Source: Acidovorax delafieldii (GTDB lineage: Bacteria; Pseudomonadota; Gammaproteobacteria; Burkholderiales; Burkholderiaceae_C). Taken from it: DNA of 64,000 nt. The notes under the pieces are model-generated. The model was given only the letters and a program-made list of their open reading frames with translations, was not told the origin of the DNA and searched no databases. Below are positions 42,811-51,993 of this stretch, in pieces. The stretch spans positions 24,045 to 88,044 of the forward strand of contig DFQQ01000015.1 of assembly GCA_002377855.1 (NCBI GenBank), read 5' to 3'. The position numbers and the translations under genes were made by a program. Within the stretch, counting starts at the first letter, position 1. Each line of letters opens with the position of its first letter.

Positions 42811-43812
42811 ATGACCGAACGCGTGATGCGCGCCGTGGAAATATCGTCCTTCGGGCCGCCCGATATGCTTCGCATTGAACAGCGCCCCGTGCCGGTAGCT
42901 GGCCCTGGCGAAGTGCTGATGCGTGTCAGTGCGAGCGGCATCAACCGTCCTGATGTGCTGCAGCGTGCGGGTCACTATGCGCCCCCGGCTGGCGCTTCCG
43001 ATCTCCCGGGGCTGGAAGTGGCTGGCGTGATCGAGGCGGGTGATGCGCAGGCCATGGCGTTAATGGGATTGAAGATCGGTGACCGCGTTTGTGCCTTGGT
43101 GGCCGGAGGAGGCTATGCACAGTGGTGTGTTGCTCCGGTGGGCCAGTGTCTTCCTGTTCCATCGGGCCTCAGTGATATTGAGGCGGCGTCGCTGCCTGAA
43201 ACACTTTTCACGGTGTGGAGCAATGTATTCGATCGAGGCCGCCTGCAAGCGGGAGAGTTCCTTCTGGTGCAGGGTGGCAGCAGTGGAATCGGAGTGACTG
43301 CCATTCAGCTGGCCCGCGCTTGGGGCGCCAAGGTGATAGCGACTGCGGGAAGCGACGAAAAATGCGCGGCTTGTCTGGAGCTGGGTGCAGCCCATGCAAT
43401 CAACTACAAAACACAGGACTTCGTAGCAGAGGTCAGCCGCATTACCGAAGGACGGGGCGTGGATGTGGTGCTGGACATGGTTGCCGGAGATTACGTTGCA
43501 CGCGAGGTGGAATGCCTCGCGGAAGACGGACGGCTGGTCATCATTGCAGTCCAGGGCGGGGTGAAGAGCTCCTTCAATGCGGGGCTCGTTCTCCGGCGTC
43601 GGCTGACAGTCACCGGGTCTACCTTGCGCCCGCGCTCTGTGGCATTCAAGACAGCCATCGCGCAATCGCTTCGCTCACATGTGTGGCCGCTGATCGAGCA
43701 GGGGAAAGTTCGCCCTGTCATCTACCGGACGTTTGACGCTAGCGACGCGGCTGCTGCCCATGCATTGATGGAGTCCAACCAACACACTGGCAAGATTGTT
43801 TTGACGTGGTAA
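42811..43812 (+). CDS. NADPH:quinone oxidoreductase (zinc-free MDR family)
   Basis: A 333-aa medium-chain dehydrogenase of the QOR/PIG3 type, which reduces quinones or other carbonyl-ene compounds with NADPH. It has INRPDVLQRAGHYAPPAGA, the Rossmann stretch VQGGSSGIGVTAIQLA and the C-terminal GSTLRPRS block, and no structural zinc lobe. ATG at 42811 gives MTERVMRAVEIS; the upstream GTG at 42781 lies inside the repeat and was rejected. It ends 3 nt before tpiA, so co-transcription is likely. Substrate unknown. Confidence 0.88.
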   Translation: MTERVMRAVEISSFGPPDMLRIEQRPVPVAGPGEVLMRVSASGINRPDVLQRAGHYAPPAGASDLPGLEVAGVIEAGDAQAMALMGLKIGDRVCALVAGGGYAQWCVAPVGQCLPVPSGLSDIEAASLPETLFTVWSNVFDRGRLQAGEFLLVQGGSSGIGVTAIQLARAWGAKVIATAGSDEKCAACLELGAAHAINYKTQDFVAEVSRITEGRGVDVVLDMVAGDYVAREVECLAEDGRLVIIAVQGGVKSSFNAGLVLRRRLTVTGSTLRPRSVAFKTAIAQSLRSHVWPLIEQGKVRPVIYRTFDASDAAAAHALMESNQHTGKIVLTW

Positions 43813-43814
43813 AC

Positions 43815-44558
43815 ATGAAAAAGAAACTGATTGCAGGCAACTGGAAGATGAACGGGGGCCTGGTTGCTAACGAAGCCTTGGTCAAGGCCCTGCTTGCCGG
43901 GCTGGGTACGCCTACTTGCGATGTGGCAATTGCGGTACCTGCTCCTTATTTTGCGCAGATCCAAAGTTTGGTATCTGGCGCCGAGATCGCCCTGGCATCC
44001 CAAGACGTTTCGTCGTATGCCTCAGGTGCCTACACCGGGGAAGTGTCTGCGGGCATGCTGAAAGAGTTTGGTGTTCGCTATACGCTGGTTGGGCACTCGG
44101 AGCGGCGCCAATACCACGCGGAAACAGATGCCGTTGTGGCGGAAAAGGCCCGGCAGGCTCTGGCCGCTGGCATCACCCCAATCGTTTGTGTAGGAGAAAC
44201 TCTGCAGGAGCGCGAGGCGGGCCAGACGGAAGCGGTGGTCAAGCGACAACTCGCCGCCGTCATTCATGTCAACGGCCACTGCATCAGTGAGATTGTGGTG
44301 GCTTACGAGCCTGTGTGGGCAATAGGCACGGGGCGCACCGCATCGCCCGACCAGGCCCAGCAGGTACACGCTGTTTTGCGTGCACAGTTGGCTGCCGCTA
44401 CTCCCCATGCAGATCGTGTTCGCGTGCTTTATGGCGGCAGCATGAACGCAGCCAACGCCGTCGAATTGCTCGCGCAGCCAGATATTGATGGGGGACTGGT
44501 GGGCGGCGCATCTCTCAAGTCAGAAGATTTTCTCAGAATCATTGCCGCAGCCAGTTGA
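43815..44558 (+). CDS. tpiA: Triosephosphate isomerase
   Basis: It interconverts dihydroxyacetone phosphate and glyceraldehyde 3-phosphate. The 247-aa TIM barrel has N9 and K11 (AGNWKMNG), the catalytic His in VGHSERR, catalytic Glu in AYEPVWAIGTG (loop 6), and the phosphate loop LYGGSMNA. The ATG at 43815 follows the oxidoreductase stop by 3 nt with no good ribosome site, so re-initiation is likely. It is followed by secG. Confidence 0.98.
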   Translation: MKKKLIAGNWKMNGGLVANEALVKALLAGLGTPTCDVAIAVPAPYFAQIQSLVSGAEIALASQDVSSYASGAYTGEVSAGMLKEFGVRYTLVGHSERRQYHAETDAVVAEKARQALAAGITPIVCVGETLQEREAGQTEAVVKRQLAAVIHVNGHCISEIVVAYEPVWAIGTGRTASPDQAQQVHAVLRAQLAAATPHADRVRVLYGGSMNAANAVELLAQPDIDGGLVGGASLKSEDFLRIIAAAS

Positions 44559-44562
44559 GCTG

Positions 44563-44585
44563 TGCGCAAGTAGCTATCAAATTAG
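44563..44585 (-). repeat. Tandem-hairpin repeat fragment (copy F)
   Basis: On the minus strand it reads AATTTGATAGCTACTTGCGC, matching the first half of the repeat. Its end overlaps the AGGAG ribosome site of secG, so it is part of the functional leader. Confidence 0.45.
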
Positions 44586-44593
44586 GAGTAAAA

Positions 44594-44968
44594 ATGAGTG
44601 TTTTGGTTAACGTGATTTTGGCGGTGCAGATTTTGGCCGCGCTGGGAATGATTGGCTTGATTCTGGTGCAGCATGGCAAAGGCGCAGACATGGGGGCTGC
44701 TTTTGGTAGTGGCTCTTCCGGAAGCCTTTTCGGTGCGAGTGGCAGTGCCAACTTCCTGTCGCGTACTACGGCAGTCCTGGCGGCTGTATTTTTCGTCACT
44801 ACTTTGGCGCTGGCCTACTTTGGCAACGCCCGCCCGGCCAGTTCTGGCAGTGTTCTCGAAACGCCCGCAGCGGTGATCCCATCGTCTGGCGCAGCGCCCA
44901 GCGCTGACGCGGCATCGGCAGCCCCTGTTGTGCCTGCCTCGGGTGCTGCCCAAATTCCAACCAAATAA
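44594..44968 (+). CDS. secG: Sec translocon subunit SecG
   Basis: A 124-aa inner-membrane protein that supports SecYE-SecA protein export. It has two hydrophobic segments (residues about 1-22 and 52-76) separated by the Gly/Ser-rich loop GSGSSGSLFGASGSANF typical of SecG, and an Ala/Pro-rich C-terminal tail. ATG at 44594 has AGGAG 5 nt upstream; the longer frame starts in a repeat fragment. It lies between tpiA and tRNA-Leu, as in many Burkholderiales. Confidence 0.93.
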   Translation: MSVLVNVILAVQILAALGMIGLILVQHGKGADMGAAFGSGSSGSLFGASGSANFLSRTTAVLAAVFFVTTLALAYFGNARPASSGSVLETPAAVIPSSGAAPSADAASAAPVVPASGAAQIPTK

Positions 44969-45084
44969 TCTGCACTAAATTGGTTTTTCTGACGCGAAGC
45001 CAGGGTTTTCCGGGGTAGAATTCTGGATTGTCTGGAAAGCCAAAACCCTTGCGGTTCCTCATGCCATCCAGGCACGCAACATCA

Positions 45085-45169
45085 GCCGTCGTGGTGAAAT
45101 TGGTAGACACGCTATCTTGAGGGGGTAGTGGCGAAAGCTGTGCGAGTTCGAGTCTCGCCGACGGCACCA
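45085..45169 (+). tRNA. tRNA-Leu(GAG)
   Basis: An 85-nt tRNA with encoded CCA. The 7-bp acceptor GCCGTCG/CGACGGC, D-arm (GGTGAAATTGGTAGACAC), anticodon stem CTATC/GGTAG with loop TTGAGGG (anticodon GAG), long variable arm (TGGCGAAAGCTGT) and T-arm (GCGAGTTCGAGTCTCGC) are all seen. The long variable arm and anticodon identify leucine, reading CUC/CUU. Confidence 0.97.
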
Positions 45170-45175
45170 AAACAA

Positions 45176-45211
45176 AAGCCAGCCTGCAAAACTTGCAAAG
45201 TTTTCTGGCTT
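45176..45211 (+). other. Hairpin between tRNA-Leu and nuoA
   Basis: AAGCCAG/CTGGCTT (outer 7 bp) and AAAACTT/AAGTTTT (inner 7 bp) with GCA loop and a 5-nt bulge. It starts 6 nt after the tRNA. No U run follows, so it is more likely a processing or stability element than a full terminator. Confidence 0.5.
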
Positions 45212-45236
45212 GGCTACAGCGGTGAGCATCCTCAAG

Positions 45237-45596
45237 ATGAACCTCGATCAGTACCTCCCCGTCCTTTTGTTCATCTTGGTTGGCGTCGCCGTTGGCGTTG
45301 TCCCCTTGATTCTTGGTTATGTGCTGGGCCCCAATCGCCCTGACGCTGCCAAAAACTCCCCTTACGAATGCGGCTTTGAAGCCTTTGAAGACGCGCGCAT
45401 GAAATTCGATGTGCGCTACTACCTCGTCGCCATTCTGTTCATTCTTTTTGATCTGGAAATCGCATTTCTCTTTCCTTGGGCGGTGACGCTGCACGAGGTG
45501 GGGATGGCGGGCTTTGTAGCGGTTTCAATCTTCTTGACCATCCTGGTCGTGGGCTTTGCCTACGAATGGAAAAAGGGCGCGCTGGATTGGGAATGA
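45237..45596 (+). CDS. nuoA: NADH-quinone oxidoreductase subunit A
   Basis: A 119-aa membrane subunit of complex I, lying near the quinone-binding region. Three hydrophobic segments are seen (about 5-30, 60-85, 90-110) with the conserved loop NSPYECGFEAFEDARMKFDVRYY between TM1 and TM2. ATG at 45237; the frame is open to a TTG at 45210, but no support. First of 14 nuo genes in the usual order, here read from downstream of tRNA-Leu. Confidence 0.96.
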   Translation: MNLDQYLPVLLFILVGVAVGVVPLILGYVLGPNRPDAAKNSPYECGFEAFEDARMKFDVRYYLVAILFILFDLEIAFLFPWAVTLHEVGMAGFVAVSIFLTILVVGFAYEWKKGALDWE

Positions 45597-45621
45597 TCAA
45601 GCTTCAACAAGGACGAACGCG

Positions 45622-46101
45622 ATGATTGAAGGCGTGATGAAGGAAGGCTTTATCACTACCAGTTACGACTCGGTGGTGAATTGGGCCAAGACAGGCTCTC
45701 TGTGGCCTATGACGTTCGGTTTGGCGTGCTGTGCTGTTGAGATGATGCACGCTGCTGCGGCGCGCTACGACATTGGTCGTTTTGGTGCAGAGGTATTTCG
45801 CGCTAGTCCGCGGCAGTCCGATTTGATGATTGTGGCTGGGACGCTTTGCAACAAGATGGCGCCCGCTTTGCGCAAGGTGTATGACCAGATGTCCGAACCC
45901 CGGTGGGTTTTGTCGATGGGATCTTGTGCCAACGGCGGAGGCTATTACCACTATAGCTACTCTGTGGTGCGCGGGTGCGATCGCATTGTGCCTGTGGATG
46001 TGTATGTACCTGGCTGCCCGCCAACGGCAGAGGCGTTGATCTACGGGATCATTCAGCTGCAGCAAAAAATTCGCCGCACCAATACGATCGCTCGGGTTTG
46101 A
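45622..46101 (+). CDS. nuoB: NADH-quinone oxidoreductase subunit B
   Basis: A 159-aa subunit carrying iron-sulfur cluster N2, the last electron donor to quinone. The ligands are the tandem C36-C37 (LACCAVEMM), C102 (GSCANGGG) and C132 (PGCPPT), all present. Length is normal for NuoB. The start at ATG 45622 lies after the nuoA stop; an upstream start inside nuoA was rejected. Confidence 0.97.
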   Translation: MIEGVMKEGFITTSYDSVVNWAKTGSLWPMTFGLACCAVEMMHAAAARYDIGRFGAEVFRASPRQSDLMIVAGTLCNKMAPALRKVYDQMSEPRWVLSMGSCANGGGYYHYSYSVVRGCDRIVPVDVYVPGCPPTAEALIYGIIQLQQKIRRTNTIARV

Positions 46102-46111
46102 AGGGTTGAAG

Positions 46112-46720
46112 ATGACTGCTGTTGCCATTCGGCCTGAAAAGCTCAAAGAGACCATCGCTGCAACGCTGGGCTCGAAGGTGCGTCAAATCACTGTTTCATT
46201 GGGCGAAGTCACCGTCACCGTCGCTGCTGCGGATTACCTCGAATCCATGCGTGCGCTGCGTGATTCAAGCGGATGCCAGTTCGAGCAGTTGATTGATCTT
46301 TGTGGCGTCGACTACTCTGCCTACGCCAATGCAGTGAACGAAGGGTCCCGATACTGCGTAGTATCACATCTCCTGTCGGTCAGTCTGAATCAGCGTGTAC
46401 GCGTCAAGGTGTATTGCCCAGATGACGATTTTCCGATGGTGACATCGGTTTCAGACCTTTGGAACTCCGCCAATTGGTACGAACGCGAAGCCTTCGATTT
46501 GTTTGGCATCGTGTTTGATGGACACAACGATCTGCGTCGTATCCTGACCGACTATGGCTTTATCGGCCATCCCTTCCGCAAAGACTTTCCTTTGTCAGGG
46601 CATGTCGAAATGCGCTACGACGCGGAGCAGCGTCGGGTGGTGTACGAGCCTGTCTCCATTGAGCCGCGCGAGATCACGCCTCGCATCATTCGCGAAGAAA
46701 AGTACGGAGGCCTGCACTGA
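46112..46720 (+). CDS. nuoC: NADH-quinone oxidoreductase subunit C
   Basis: A 202-aa hydrophilic arm subunit that buttresses NuoD, with no cofactor. The 30-kDa signature is seen as NSANWYEREAFDLFGIVFDGHNDLRRILTDYGFIGHPFRKDFPLSGH. It is separate from nuoD here, unlike the nuoCD fusion of E. coli. ATG at 46112 is preferred to a TTG at 46106. Confidence 0.96.
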   Translation: MTAVAIRPEKLKETIAATLGSKVRQITVSLGEVTVTVAAADYLESMRALRDSSGCQFEQLIDLCGVDYSAYANAVNEGSRYCVVSHLLSVSLNQRVRVKVYCPDDDFPMVTSVSDLWNSANWYEREAFDLFGIVFDGHNDLRRILTDYGFIGHPFRKDFPLSGHVEMRYDAEQRRVVYEPVSIEPREITPRIIREEKYGGLH

Positions 46721-46746
46721 GCCGCTATGGGCTTATGTGAACCATC

Positions 46747-48000
46747 ATGGCTGAAATCAAAAACTATTCCCTGAATTTCGGGCCGCAGCACCCTGCAGCC
46801 CATGGCGTGTTGCGCTTGGTGCTGGAGCTTGATGGCGAGGTGGTGCAGCGGGCTGATCCTCACATCGGATTGCTCCATCGTGCTACCGAGAAGCTGGCTG
46901 AGCACAAAACGTTTATCCAGTCGCTGCCATATATGGATCGGCTGGACTACGTGTCCATGATGTGCAACGAGCATGCGTACTGCTTGGCCATCGAGAAGCT
47001 GCTGGGTATCGAAGTGCCTGTGCGGGCGCAGTACATCCGCGTGATGTTTTCTGAAATCACGCGTCTGTTGAATCATCTGATGTGGCTGGGCTCGCACGGC
47101 AATGATTGCGGCAGTTCCACCATCTTGATTTATACGTTCCGTGAGCGTGAAGATCTGTTCGACATGTATGAGGCGGTGTCGGGTGCGCGCATGCACGCCG
47201 CATATTTCCGCCCAGGCGGTGTGTACCGGGATCTGCCCGACAGCATGCCGCAGTACAGGGTCAGCAAGATCAAGAACGCGAAAGCGTTGGAGGCGATGAA
47301 TCAGAATCGCCAGGGCTCTCTGCTGGATTTCATTGATGATTTCACGAAACGCTTCCCAGGTTGCGTGGATGAGTATGAAACGCTCTTGACAGACAACCGC
47401 ATCTGGAAGCAGCGCACCGTTGGCATTGGAGTGGTAAAGCCGGAACGCGCATTGAACTTGGGCATGACAGGTCCCATGTTGCGCGGTTCAGGCATTGCTT
47501 GGGACCTGCGCAAGACGCAACCCTATGATGCGTATGATCGCGTCGATTTCGATATCCCTGTCGGGAAGACAGGGGACTGCTACGACCGCTATCTGGTCCG
47601 CGTTCACGAAATGCGCGAGTCCAATCGGATCATCAAGCAATGTGTGGACTGGCTTCGTGCAAACCCGGGTCCAGTCATCACCGACAACCACAAGGTCGCG
47701 GCGCCCTCTCGCGAATCCATGAAGTCCAACATGGAAGAGCTGATTCACCATTTCAAGCTGTTCACTGAAGGTTTTCATGTGCCCGAAGGTGAGGCCTACG
47801 CTGCCGTGGAGCATCCCAAAGGCGAGTTTGGCATTTATCTGGTGAGCGACGGTGCGAACAAGCCTTATCGGCTGAAGATTCGCGCTCCGGGCTTTGCCCA
47901 TTTGGCCACGTTGGACGAGATGGCACGAGGGCACATGATTGCCGACGCAGTGGCGATCATTGGCACTATGGATATCGTGTTCGGAGAGATTGATCGATGA
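46747..48000 (+). CDS. nuoD: NADH-quinone oxidoreductase subunit D
   Basis: A 417-aa subunit of the 49-kDa type forming the quinone site with NuoB and NuoH. Conserved elements include GPQHPAAHGVLRLVLELDGE, HIGLLHRATEKL and YMDRLDYVSMM. The C-terminal ending DIVFGEIDR is characteristic. No NiFe cysteines are present, as expected. Its stop overlaps nuoE (ATGA at 47997). Confidence 0.97.
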   Translation: MAEIKNYSLNFGPQHPAAHGVLRLVLELDGEVVQRADPHIGLLHRATEKLAEHKTFIQSLPYMDRLDYVSMMCNEHAYCLAIEKLLGIEVPVRAQYIRVMFSEITRLLNHLMWLGSHGNDCGSSTILIYTFREREDLFDMYEAVSGARMHAAYFRPGGVYRDLPDSMPQYRVSKIKNAKALEAMNQNRQGSLLDFIDDFTKRFPGCVDEYETLLTDNRIWKQRTVGIGVVKPERALNLGMTGPMLRGSGIAWDLRKTQPYDAYDRVDFDIPVGKTGDCYDRYLVRVHEMRESNRIIKQCVDWLRANPGPVITDNHKVAAPSRESMKSNMEELIHHFKLFTEGFHVPEGEAYAAVEHPKGEFGIYLVSDGANKPYRLKIRAPGFAHLATLDEMARGHMIADAVAIIGTMDIVFGEIDR

Positions 48001-48485
48001 TTACCGAAGCGACGCTTGCGCGATTTGCGCGTGAAGTGGCCAAGTACCCTGCAGACCAGAAGCAGTCTGCGGTGATGGCTTGTCTCTCTATCGTGCAGCA
48101 AGAGCAGGGGTTTGTCAGCCCTGAAAGTGAGGCCGTGATTGCAGAGTACCTGGGCATGGCCCAGATTGCCGTGCACGAGGTCACGACCTTCTACAACATG
48201 TACAACCAGCAGCCGGTCGGCAAGTACAAGCTCAACGTCTGCACCAACCTGCCTTGCCAGTTGCGTGACGGGCAGAGAGCGCTGCACCACCTTGAGCAAA
48301 AACTGGGGGTGTCCATGGGTGAAACGACTGCGGATGGTTTGTTCACCTTGCAGCAGTGCGAATGCCTTGGTGCTTGCGCAGATGCACCGGTCATGTTGGT
48401 CAATGACCGCACCATGTGCAGTTTCATGGACAACGACAAGCTCGACCAGCTGGTGGACGGCTTGCGTGCCGCGGAGGGCAAGTGA
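47997..48485 (+). CDS. nuoE: NADH-quinone oxidoreductase subunit E
   Basis: A 162-aa thioredoxin-fold subunit with a [2Fe-2S] cluster (N1a). The ligands are C82 and C87 (VCTNLPCQL), and C123 and C127 (ECLGACADAP). It forms the NADH-oxidising module with NuoF and NuoG. ATGA overlap with nuoD, and TGATG overlap with nuoF, indicate tight coupling. Confidence 0.97.
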   Translation: MITEATLARFAREVAKYPADQKQSAVMACLSIVQQEQGFVSPESEAVIAEYLGMAQIAVHEVTTFYNMYNQQPVGKYKLNVCTNLPCQLRDGQRALHHLEQKLGVSMGETTADGLFTLQQCECLGACADAPVMLVNDRTMCSFMDNDKLDQLVDGLRAAEGK

Positions 48486-49840
48486 TGACCACGGCGGCAC
48501 AGATTCTTTCCCAGTTCAAGGCAACGGGCGTACAGACCTGCTTCCATGATCGTCATATCAACCCGCAGATCTACGCGGGGCTCAACGGCAACAATTGGAG
48601 CATTAAGGAGTATGAGGCGCGAGGCGGTTACCAGGCGCTGCGTCGTATTCTCGGCAGGGATGGTGGGGAAGGTTTGACCCAGGACCAGGTAATCGCGACC
48701 GTCAAAGAGTCGGGGTTGCGTGGACGCGGAGGCGCAGGCTTCCCGACAGGACTGAAGTGGAGCTTCATGCCTCGGTCATTCCCCGGGCAAAAGTACCTCG
48801 TCTGCAATTCTGACGAAGGCGAGCCAGGCACCTGCAAGGATCGCGATATTCTGCAATTCAATCCACACATTGTGATTGAAGGCATGATCATTGCGGCTTA
48901 TGCAATGGGTATCACTGTGGGCTACAACTACATCCACGGTGAGATTTTCCAGACTTACGAACGCTTCGAAGCCGCATTGGAAGAGGCTCGTGCTGCTGGA
49001 TATCTAGGCAATGGAATCATGGGAAGCGAGTTCAGCTTCCAGTTGCATGCGGCTCATGGGTTCGGCGCTTATATCTGTGGTGAGGAAACTGCACTGCTGG
49101 AGTCGTTGGAAGGCAAGAAGGGGCAACCACGCTTCAAACCACCATTTCCGGCCAGCTTTGGCTTGTATGGCAAGCCGACCACCATTAACAACACCGAAAC
49201 GTTTGCAGCGGTGCCATGGATCATCCGCAACGGTGGGGCGGCTTACTTGGAGTGTGGGAAGCCGAACAACGGCGGCACCAAGATCTTCTCGGTGTCAGGC
49301 GATGTGGAAAAACCGGGGAACTATGAAATTCCTCTGGGAACCCCGTTCTCCAAATTGTTGGAATTGGCTGGAGGTGTGCGCAAAGGCCACCAGCTCAAGG
49401 CCGTGATTCCTGGCGGCTCCTCAGCGCCTGTGCTTCCTGCATCGATCATCATGGAGTGCACGATGGACTACGATTCCATCGCAAAAGCGGGCTCGATGTT
49501 GGGTTCGGGGGCTGTGATCGTGATGGACGACTCGCGGAGCATGGTGGAGAGCCTGTTGCGGTTGTCCTATTTCTATTCGCATGAGTCCTGCGGCCAATGC
49601 ACCCCATGCCGCGAAGGAACCGGCTGGATGTGGCGAGTGATTGATCGCGTTCAGCACGGCCAAGGGCGTGAGGGTGATTTGGACCTGCTCAATTCCGTGG
49701 CCGACAACATCCAGGGGCGCACGATTTGCGCTCTGGGCGACGCTGCGGCCATGCCCGTGCGCGCCATGTTGAAGCATTTCCGTCCTGAGTTTGAGGCATT
49801 GATCCGGAACAAAGGCTCGCAAGCTGCCGCATCCGCCTGA
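48485..49840 (+). CDS. nuoF: NADH-quinone oxidoreductase subunit F
   Basis: A 451-aa subunit that binds NADH and FMN and carries the N3 [4Fe-4S] cluster. Motifs are GLRGRGGAGFPTGLKW (NADH/FMN binding), CNSDEGEPGTCKDR, GAYICGEETALLESLEG and the cluster ligands ESCGQCTPCREGTGW with a later Cys in RTICALGD. The start at 48485 overlaps the nuoE TGA. Confidence 0.97.
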   Translation: MTTAAQILSQFKATGVQTCFHDRHINPQIYAGLNGNNWSIKEYEARGGYQALRRILGRDGGEGLTQDQVIATVKESGLRGRGGAGFPTGLKWSFMPRSFPGQKYLVCNSDEGEPGTCKDRDILQFNPHIVIEGMIIAAYAMGITVGYNYIHGEIFQTYERFEAALEEARAAGYLGNGIMGSEFSFQLHAAHGFGAYICGEETALLESLEGKKGQPRFKPPFPASFGLYGKPTTINNTETFAAVPWIIRNGGAAYLECGKPNNGGTKIFSVSGDVEKPGNYEIPLGTPFSKLLELAGGVRKGHQLKAVIPGGSSAPVLPASIIMECTMDYDSIAKAGSMLGSGAVIVMDDSRSMVESLLRLSYFYSHESCGQCTPCREGTGWMWRVIDRVQHGQGREGDLDLLNSVADNIQGRTICALGDAAAMPVRAMLKHFRPEFEALIRNKGSQAAASA

Positions 49841-49854
49841 TTGCGAGAAAACAT

Positions 49855-51993
49855 ATGGTTGAAATTGAACTGGACGGTCAGAAAGTGGAAGTCGCCGAAG
49901 GCTGCATGGTGATGCATGCAGCTGAGAAGGCAGGCACCTATATCCCACATTTCTGCTATCACAAGAAGCTCTCGATTGCTGCCAACTGCCGCATGTGCTT
50001 GGTGGATGTAGAGAAAGCGCCGAAGCCCATGCCTGCCTGCGCCACGCCGGTGACACAAGGCATGGTGGTGCGGACCAAAACCGATAAGGCCATCAAGGCC
50101 CAGAAATCGGTAATGGAGTTCCTGCTGATCAATCACCCTCTGGACTGCCCAATCTGCGACCAGGGAGGCGAATGCCAGCTGCAGGATTTGGCCGTTGGCT
50201 ACGGAGGCTCTTCTTCGCGTTACGAAGAAGAAAAGCGCGTGGTTCTGCACAAGGATGTGGGCCCGTTGATCTCCATGGCAGAGATGAGCCGTTGCATCCA
50301 CTGCACTCGCTGCGTACGCTTTGGACAAGAAGTGGCCGGCGTGATGGAACTGGGCATGATCCATCGTGGCGAGCATTCCGAAATCACGACGGTAGCCGGT
50401 GACACGGTGGATTCCGAGCTGTCGGGCAACATGATCGATATTTGCCCGGTGGGCGCATTGACGAGCAAGCCGTTCCGTTACAGCGCTCGCAGCTGGGAAC
50501 TATCCCGTCGCCGCTCTGTGAGTCCTCACGACTCCACCGGATCCAATTTGATTGTTCAGGTCAAGAACCATAAGGTCATGCGGGTCGTTCCTTTTGAAAA
50601 CGAAGCCGTGAACGAATGTTGGATTGCTGACCGCGACCGTTTTTCGTACGAGGCGCTCAATGGTGAGGATCGACTCACTCACCCCATGCTGAAGCAAGGT
50701 GGGGTGTGGAAGGAGGTCGATTGGCAAACAGCCCTGGAATATGTAGCCAACGGTCTCAAGAACATTCGCAATGACCATGGAGCGAATGCTATCGGTGCCT
50801 TGGTCAGCCCACACAGCACAGTGGAGGAGCTTTACCTGGCCGGAGCTTTCGTTCGCGGTTTGGGTAGCGACAATGTCGATTACCGCCTGCGCAACGCTGA
50901 ATTCAGTGCTCCAGAAGGTATTCGGTGGCTTGGCACCTCGATTGCCTCGCTTTCCACTTTGCAAAGCGTATTGGTGGTGGGCTCCAACCTTCGCAAGGAT
51001 CATCCGCTGTTCGCTCAGCGCATCCGACAGGCGGCTCGCCACGGATGTCAAGTCAGTGCGCTGGATTCAGTCGCTCGGGACTGGGCTCTACCGGTGAAGC
51101 ATGTTGTCGCGAAAAGCGCTGGCCAGTGGCTGCAAGCTTTGGGGGGGATAGCCGCTGCGGTTGCGCAAGAAAAAGGAATTTCGGCGCCCCCTGGAGCATG
51201 GTCTATTGACGATGTGGCAACTGCAATTGCCCGTTCGCTTTTGGCGGGTGAGCGAAAGGCGGTGTTGCTGGGCAACGCTGCCGCTCACCACGCTCATGCC
51301 ACGCAGCTGCTGGCGCTTGCCAACTGGATTGGCGAGCACACCGGTGCCACAGTCGGCTATCTCACAGAGGCCGCGAACACGGTAGGAGCCCAGTTTGTGG
51401 GCGCACACCCCGTGAGTGGTGGCTTGAACGCATCGCAAATGCTGTCAGGTGGCTTGAAAGCGGCATTCCTGTTGAACAACGAGCCTGTGCATGATTCAGC
51501 TTTGGGCTTGCGCGCCGCACAGGGCCTTTCGGCGGCAGAGATGGTGGTGACCCTGAGTCCATTCAAGGCCAACATGGACTTCAGTGATGTGCTTCTGCCC
51601 ATTGCTCCGTTCACGGAAACATCGGGCAGCTTCATCAATGCAGAAGGTCGCCTGCAGAGCTTTCACGCTGTCGTTCGGCCGTTAGGCGAGGCCCGGCCCG
51701 CCTGGAAGGTGCTTCGTGTGTTGGCCAACATGCTGGATGTACCGGGTTTCGATTTCGAAACCTCGCAGGATGTGTTGGCCCGTGCTACCAACGCTGCACC
51801 AGGCACAGTGGCCCAGGTGGACACAGCCCAATTGTCCAATGCCGTCGCCGGCGGAGTCGTGGCTCCTACTCGAGACGGCTCGGGTGAGCCCGTGGTTGCC
51901 TCCATTTATCAATTGGATGGACTGGTGCGTCGCTCCCCATCTTTGCAATTGACTGCCGATGCGCGTATGGCACACGAGGGGGTGGTGGCATGA
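49855..51993 (+). CDS. nuoG: NADH-quinone oxidoreductase subunit G
   Basis: A 712-aa iron-sulfur subunit. The N-terminal ferredoxin-like part has FCYHKKLSIAANCRMC (one [2Fe-2S]), then CPICDQGGECQLQD and CIHCTRCVRF for [4Fe-4S] clusters. The remainder is a molybdopterin-oxidoreductase-like domain without cofactor. Length agrees with betaproteobacterial NuoG, shorter than the E. coli 908. Its stop overlaps nuoH. Confidence 0.96.
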   Translation: MVEIELDGQKVEVAEGCMVMHAAEKAGTYIPHFCYHKKLSIAANCRMCLVDVEKAPKPMPACATPVTQGMVVRTKTDKAIKAQKSVMEFLLINHPLDCPICDQGGECQLQDLAVGYGGSSSRYEEEKRVVLHKDVGPLISMAEMSRCIHCTRCVRFGQEVAGVMELGMIHRGEHSEITTVAGDTVDSELSGNMIDICPVGALTSKPFRYSARSWELSRRRSVSPHDSTGSNLIVQVKNHKVMRVVPFENEAVNECWIADRDRFSYEALNGEDRLTHPMLKQGGVWKEVDWQTALEYVANGLKNIRNDHGANAIGALVSPHSTVEELYLAGAFVRGLGSDNVDYRLRNAEFSAPEGIRWLGTSIASLSTLQSVLVVGSNLRKDHPLFAQRIRQAARHGCQVSALDSVARDWALPVKHVVAKSAGQWLQALGGIAAAVAQEKGISAPPGAWSIDDVATAIARSLLAGERKAVLLGNAAAHHAHATQLLALANWIGEHTGATVGYLTEAANTVGAQFVGAHPVSGGLNASQMLSGGLKAAFLLNNEPVHDSALGLRAAQGLSAAEMVVTLSPFKANMDFSDVLLPIAPFTETSGSFINAEGRLQSFHAVVRPLGEARPAWKVLRVLANMLDVPGFDFETSQDVLARATNAAPGTVAQVDTAQLSNAVAGGVVAPTRDGSGEPVVASIYQLDGLVRRSPSLQLTADARMAHEGVVA

